From Thermoplasmata archaeon (GTDB taxonomy: Archaea > Thermoplasmatota > DTKX01 > GCA-020343715): a stretch of DNA of 8,119 bases. The stretch covers positions 110,773 through 118,891 of the forward strand of contig CP070808.1 in assembly GCA_020343715.1 (NCBI GenBank), in the 5' to 3' direction. A model generated the notes under the pieces. The model was not told where the DNA came from. It worked only from the letters and a program-made list of their open reading frames with translations, and did no database searches. Of the stretch, positions 5,527 through 8,119 are shown piece after piece (the stretch's first letter is position 1; each line of letters begins with the position of its first letter). Both the position numbers and the translations under genes were made by a program.

Positions 5527-5940
5527 TCAACCTCCGTACTCGTAGGCCTTCACGAGCCATTTCCTGAACTCGTCGTCGAAGAAGTCCTCGGACTCGATGC
5601 GGAAGTTGTGGGCCACGTCGGTGTCGCACACCCGGGTGACGCTGTTGAACTTGGGTCCCGGGAACTCGCCGTTCAAAACCAGGTGTCCGGAGATGTGCCC
5701 CTTGCCCAGGGTCTTTATAGTGGCGAAGATGCGCCTGGTCTGGAAACCCATCCGGGTCTTGGCCGGGGCTAGCCTGAAGGGGGCCACGGATTCCAATTCC
5801 TCCTTGAACCGCCCGTACAACACAAGTGCCCTGTCGGAGGCCCCCTCCAGGAAGCCCTCCTCCGAGTACTCGCCACAAGAGTGGGGCTGACCCCTCCTGG
5901 TGAAAGCCCGGCCGCACTTGGGACATGTCCACAACGACAT
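5527..5940 (-). CDS. DUF5655-type protein with N-terminal zinc ribbon
   Basis: A 137-residue soluble protein. It begins MSLWTCPKCGRAF, and C6, C9, H20 and C22 (CPKC...QPHSC) form a likely zinc site. The rest, from about residue 30, follows the DUF5655 pattern: FLEG, LYGRFKEELESVAPFRLAPAKT (41-62), GFQTRRIFATIKTLGKGHISGHLVL (65-89), and an acidic ending with DDEFRKWLVKAYEYG (122-136). Such proteins are common as small stand-alone genes in archaea and bacteria; their biochemical role is unknown, and nothing here adds one. It is transcribed away from the VOC gene; both may use the symmetrical TATA box at 5976-5985. GGTGG lies six bases before the ATG, a partial ribosome site. A separate promoter lies between it and the CxxC gene downstream. 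Confidence 0.82.
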   Translation of the reverse strand: MSLWTCPKCGRAFTRRGQPHSCGEYSEEGFLEGASDRALVLYGRFKEELESVAPFRLAPAKTRMGFQTRRIFATIKTLGKGHISGHLVLNGEFPGPKFNSVTRVCDTDVAHNFRIESEDFFDDEFRKWLVKAYEYGG

Positions 5941-5975
5941 GACGATCCACCTTATGTTGATGACAATGGATTCCT

Positions 5976-5985
5976 ACTATATAGT
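5976..5985. promoter_or_regulatory. Palindromic TATA box between divergent genes
   Basis: ACTATATAGT is a perfect ten-base palindrome. Rightward, a start about 27 bases away falls at 6007-6008, the ATG of the VOC gene. Leftward, it falls near 5953, about 13 bases before the DUF5655 ATG. One site could therefore serve both genes. A second, weaker minus-strand candidate (ACATAAGG, 5951-5958) lies too close to the DUF5655 start. Confidence 0.5.
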
Positions 5986-6007
5986 CGATGAGTCCCTTCC
6001 CACCACC

Positions 6008-6346
6008 ATGTCCGGTATCATCTTCCTCGGGACCACGAAGCGTGAGGAGATAGTCGAGTTCTACAAGGATCGCTTCGACATGACAGTCTGGTTCGAGCAG
6101 GAGGACTGTACCATCTTACGGGAGGACAACCTGATCCTGGGGTTCTGCCAACGGGAGAAGCCGGACACCTGCGGCATCATCACCTTCTGGGTGGGCTCGA
6201 ACAAGGAGGTGGACTCCCTGCACTCCAAGCACGCGGACATCGCCGAGGGGGAGCCAGTGGTCAACGAGAAGTACAACATCTACCACTTCTTCCTCCGCGA
6301 CCCTGAGGGCCGCAGGCTGGAGATACAGCGGTTCCTGGACCTGTGA
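6008..6346 (+). CDS. VOC (glyoxalase-fold) family protein
   Basis: A 112-residue cytoplasmic protein of the vicinal oxygen chelate fold. It starts with GIIFLGTTKREEIVEFYKDRFDMTVWFEQEDCTILRED, the first beta-alpha-beta-beta unit, and ends with the family signature YHFFLRDPEGRRLEIQRFL (92-110). In metal-dependent members the second unit supplies ligands; here His93 and Glu105 are candidates, while the first unit has no obvious His at its opening strand, so metal binding is uncertain. Length suits a half-molecule that dimerises. The family covers glyoxalases, extradiol dioxygenases and drug-resistance proteins, so no substrate is given. The chosen ATG sits at the predicted transcript start, with no ribosome site before it, suggesting a leaderless mRNA. 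An upstream in-frame ATG at 5900 would run into the DUF5655 gene and adds no family sequence. Confidence 0.82.
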   Translation: MSGIIFLGTTKREEIVEFYKDRFDMTVWFEQEDCTILREDNLILGFCQREKPDTCGIITFWVGSNKEVDSLHSKHADIAEGEPVVNEKYNIYHFFLRDPEGRRLEIQRFLDL

Positions 6347-6358
6347 GGGATCCCCTCA
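6344..6358. repeat. Inverted repeat joining two stop codons
   Basis: TGAGG-GATCC-CCTCA. The left TGA is the stop of the VOC gene and the right TCA is the stop of the DUF4382 gene read on the minus strand. The arms form a symmetrical stem of five pairs in either transcript, so the site may act as a shared terminator for these convergent genes. Confidence 0.45.
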
Positions 6359-7396
6359 GTCCTCATCGTCCTGGTTCTTGGCGATGACGGGCAGCAGGTT
6401 GTAGACGGCCCTCTTGCCCCTCTGGACCACGTCGATGTCGAAGGTGAAGGAGGCGGTCTCGTTGACGTCCAGGTCGAAGTCGCCCACGATCTTCAGCTTC
6501 CCGCTGGGCACGAACACCTCCACCTCCTCGCCGTCGACGATGCCGACCACGTCGGAGACGAACAGCTCTATCTTGGTGTAGTTGCCCGCGTCCAGGGTCA
6601 GGTTGCCGACGATGGTCTCGTTGGTTGCGCTGAGGTTGGTAAGGTCCACCGTCACGTTGTCCAACGCGACCTCCGTCCAGTTGTAGGTGGTGGTGTTGTT
6701 TGAGGTGTGGGCCTCGTGGACCCTCGCCTTGTAGAACGTGACGTTGAGGTGGTCGAAGGCGGTGATGTCGTTCTTGGCCTTGCCGATGGCCATCACCACG
6801 TGGGCCTTGTTCGAGGGGGCGGTCCCATCCCCGGACCCCCCTTCGTCGCCATCGTCGTCGTCCTTACCGTCGTCCTTGTCCGGGCCGTCCCTCTTGCCGA
6901 TGACCGGCAGCAAGTTGTAGGTGTCCTGGTTGCCCCTCTTGACCATCCGCACGTCGAACTCGAAGGTGGCGGTGGCGTCCTCCTCTACTACGAAGCCGCC
7001 CACGACCTTGACCTTGCCACTGGGCACGAACACATCCACGGGCTCGCCGTCCACGGTGGCGGTGACGGTGTCGACCTCCAGCTCCACCTTGTCGTACTCC
7101 CCCTCCGCCAGGGTGAGGTTCGCGATGGTGGCAGTTCCGTTGGTGCCGTCGATCTTCAGCAGGTCCATGGGAGTGTCGTCCATCTCCTGCTCCGTCCAAC
7201 CGTCCCCACTGTGGATGCGGGCCTTGGAGAAGGTCACGGTAAGGTTGTCGAAGGTCCCCTCGTCGGAGGTCACGGCACCGACAGCTAGTCCCAGGTTACC
7301 GGTCCCGCCTCCGGCGGGTCCGACGAACACGACTGCACCTAGGGCGGTCCCGAGAAACAACATGAGCACGGCTAGTAGGGTAGTGGCTTTGGGCAT
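6356..7396 (-). CDS. Secreted protein with two DUF4382 domains
   Basis: A 346-residue exported protein. Residues 5-26 are the signal segment; no lipobox Cys is present. Residues 34-168 and 198-341 are two copies of the DUF4382 beta-sandwich. They share NLTVTFSKARIH / HLNVTFYKARVH, DVFVPSGKVKVVGGF / EVFVPSGKLKIVGDF and the ending TYNLLPVIGK / VYNLLPVIAK. An Asp/Gly-rich linker (169-194) separates them. The second copy has about nine N-x-S/T sites (residues 218-312) against three in the first, so it may be more heavily glycosylated. DUF4382 is usually found once, in bacterial and archaeal surface lipoproteins, with unknown function. A signal peptide with no C-terminal anchor suggests release or membrane attachment through the uncut N-terminus. 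GGTGA lies just before the ATG. Confidence 0.87.
   Translation of the reverse strand: MPKATTLLAVLMLFLGTALGAVVFVGPAGGGTGNLGLAVGAVTSDEGTFDNLTVTFSKARIHSGDGWTEQEMDDTPMDLLKIDGTNGTATIANLTLAEGEYDKVELEVDTVTATVDGEPVDVFVPSGKVKVVGGFVVEEDATATFEFDVRMVKRGNQDTYNLLPVIGKRDGPDKDDGKDDDDGDEGGSGDGTAPSNKAHVVMAIGKAKNDITAFDHLNVTFYKARVHEAHTSNNTTTYNWTEVALDNVTVDLTNLSATNETIVGNLTLDAGNYTKIELFVSDVVGIVDGEEVEVFVPSGKLKIVGDFDLDVNETASFTFDIDVVQRGKRAVYNLLPVIAKNQDDED
6379..7047 (-). repeat. Diverged gene-internal duplication (DUF4382 copies)
   Basis: The DNA of the two domain ends can be aligned by eye: GATGACGGGCAGCAGGTTGTA (6384-6404) and GATGACCGGCAGCAAGTTGTA (6899-6919) differ at two positions, and GCTGGGCACGAACACCTCCA (6502-6521) matches ACTGGGCACGAACACATCCA (7019-7038) at all but two. 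The period is about 515-517 bases. The copies are unequal elsewhere, so the duplication is old. Confidence 0.7.
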
Positions 7397-7409
7397 CCCT
7401 TCACCGGCC

Positions 7410-7437
7410 CCTTATTAATTCCATTTATTGATAAATG
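7410..7437 (-). promoter_or_regulatory. AT-rich promoter and inverted repeat before the DUF4382 gene
   Basis: CATTTAT-tg-ATAAATG (7422-7437) is a perfect seven-base-arm inverted repeat and contains TATA-like sequence on the minus strand, predicting a start near 7401-7408 and a very short leader to the ATG at 7396. A second TATA-like TTAATAAG (7413-7420) follows. The symmetry could also be an operator overlapping the promoter. Confidence 0.45.
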
Positions 7438-7476
7438 TTGTCCCTTCCAAGAGTAATTCTCACAAATTGAGAAAAA

Positions 7477-7563
7477 TGGCGCGGGGTGGGGGATTTGAAC
7501 CCCCGAGGTGAGAACACCACAGGATTAGCAATCCTGCGCCTTGCCAGGCTGGGCTAACCCCGC
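7477..7563 (-). tRNA. tRNA-Ser (anticodon GCU)
   Basis: On the minus strand the acceptor GCGGGGT pairs with ACCCCGC, followed by discriminator G and an encoded CCA. The D stem is GCC/GGC. The anticodon stem CAGGA/TCCTG carries loop TTGCTAA, giving anticodon GCU for AGC and AGU codons. A long variable arm (GGTG-ttct-CACC) marks it as class II, and G73 with this arm is the serine identity pattern. The T arm is GGGGG-TTCAAAT-CCCCC. A run of five T on the minus strand follows directly (7472-7476), a good archaeal terminator. No intron is present. Confidence 0.97.
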
Positions 7564-7591
7564 GCGGGGCCCGGGGTGATTAAGAACCATC

Positions 7592-7601
7592 GGATAAAAG
7601 G
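7592..7601 (-). promoter_or_regulatory. TATA box of the tRNA gene
   Basis: On the minus strand this reads CCTTTTATCC, centred about 33 bases before the tRNA 5' end, so the transcript would start a few bases before the mature tRNA, the normal archaeal arrangement. Confidence 0.65.
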
Positions 7602-7772
7602 CTTTGCACCTTGAGGTGAACTTATAATTGTGGAGGCGTCGCATTCGCAGCGTACCTGTGCAGCTCTTGACCATCACCGACCTGTGGATTTTTATCTGAT
7701 TCAATGATGAAAATACTGGCATTTATTCGTTTTAAAAAATATAATATTCAGACACATTGAACTATCTTATCC

Positions 7773-7787
7773 ATAAATAAAAAATAA
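7773..7787 (+). promoter_or_regulatory. Probable promoter of the right-edge gene
   Basis: ATAAATAAAAAATAA lies 40-54 bases before the ATG at 7827 in a strongly AT-rich patch (about 7685-7790). The AT-richness makes any single TATA box hard to choose. A CCCC-ata-GGGG hairpin (7807-7817) lies between it and the start and holds the purine-rich ribosome site. Confidence 0.4.
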
Positions 7788-7826
7788 TAGTTGTGCGCAT
7801 GTGGTCCCCATAGGGGGGAAGGCGCC

Positions 7827-8119
7827 ATGGGTGCCAAAGGAATCTCTTTGATAGTGCTCGTGCTTCTAGCCGTAGGACCGCTGTATCAGATTTCCAACTC
7901 ACCAGCTGTGGAATCATTAACAGAGCCCTTCTTGATTGAGCAGCATGTGGACACTCCGATACCGCAAGCTGGCCTCAAGATGATGTTGTCTGACCTAGAC
8001 GGTAACTTTATCGAGAACAAGGGCCAAGTAGGAAACAAGGATGTGCATTTCTATGCCCAAGGTGACCCACTATCGATCGGATTGACCAACTTTGGTGTAC
8101 TCTTCACCCTATTCACCGA
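7827..8119 (+). CDS. Secreted SBBP-type beta-propeller protein, N-terminus (partial)
   Basis: The reading frame is open from the ATG to the right edge (97 codons). Residues 5-22 are a signal segment (ISLIVLVLLAVGPLYQI). Residues 60-95 contain NFIENKGQVGNKDVHFYAQG followed by LTNFGVLFTL, the characteristic opening of proteins that continue with SBBP or similar beta-propeller repeats (the domain I recall as DUF7948). In that family the usual text is FIENKGQ followed by a YY.QG and a G-V-F strand. Full proteins are long, often 700 residues or more, so most of this gene lies outside the window. Codon use differs from the neighbours: third-position GC is near half here, against the great majority in the other genes. 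The function of these surface proteins is unknown. Confidence 0.8.
   Translation, partial: MGAKGISLIVLVLLAVGPLYQISNSPAVESLTEPFLIEQHVDTPIPQAGLKMMLSDLDGNFIENKGQVGNKDVHFYAQGDPLSIGLTNFGVLFTLFT

Noticed and set aside
6707..7288. A 193-codon plus-strand frame opposite the DUF4382 gene
   Set aside because: It is low-complexity Val/Gly/Asp sequence complementary to a gene with clear duplicated domains on the minus strand.
7477..7563. The tRNA-Ser gene as an attachment site of an integrated element
   Set aside because: No duplicate of the tRNA 3' end and no integrase are visible, and the low-GC DNA is on the 5' side of the tRNA.
7525..7722. A 65-codon minus-strand frame overlapping the tRNA
   Set aside because: It runs through the tRNA gene and its promoter, and the sequence has no family resemblance.

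Overview
The window is archaeal. It opens with the 3' end of a 23S rRNA. The genes carry archaeal TATA boxes about 25 bases before short leaders, Shine-Dalgarno sites of the GGAGGTGA type, a class II serine tRNA, and a secreted protein with a PGF-type archaeosortase tail. GC-rich codon choice, tandem winged-helix regulators and a 23S gene with no 5S gene in the following 7.7 kb fit a Thermoplasmatota-like euryarchaeon. That placement is an inference; the rRNA itself should settle it.

Layout. 1 to about 350: 23S rRNA 3' end (+). 507-1601: secreted Ig-like/CARDB protein with a PGF-CTERM-like anchor (+). 1740-2042: secreted PepSY protein (+). 2192-2491 and 2496-3017: a coupled pair, a three-helix membrane protein and a tandem winged-helix regulator (+). 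3097-3873: a secreted protein of a widespread family without known function (+). About 3945-4070: a possible structured RNA or leader. 4125-5138: a membrane-anchored molybdopterin oxidoreductase fused to a four-helix, cytochrome b-like domain (+). 5250-5429: a 59-residue CxxC-x17-CxxC zinc protein (-). 5527-5940: a DUF5655-type protein with a zinc ribbon (-). 6008-6346: a VOC (glyoxalase-fold) protein (+). 6356-7396: a secreted protein with two DUF4382 domains (-). 7477-7563: tRNA-Ser(GCU) (-). 7827 to the edge: the start of a secreted SBBP-type beta-propeller protein (+), in visibly lower-GC DNA.

The common theme is the cell surface. Seven of the ten protein genes encode exported or membrane proteins: CARDB, PepSY, the three-helix protein, the 3097 protein, the oxidoreductase, the double DUF4382 protein and the SBBP protein. 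The oxidoreductase has its active domain predicted outside the membrane and could pass electrons to the quinone pool or a carrier through its own heme domain. The regulator and its membrane partner look like a membrane-linked transcription switch with unknown target. No defence system, CRISPR array, transposase or integrase is visible. The most unusual item is the 120-base, multi-helix RNA candidate whose predicted start sits at an archaeal promoter just before the molybdenum enzyme gene.

No gene-free stretch exceeds 300 bases. The two longest are 3874-4124 (the RNA candidate) and 7564-7826 (the tRNA promoter, then AT-rich DNA and a promoter for the last gene).
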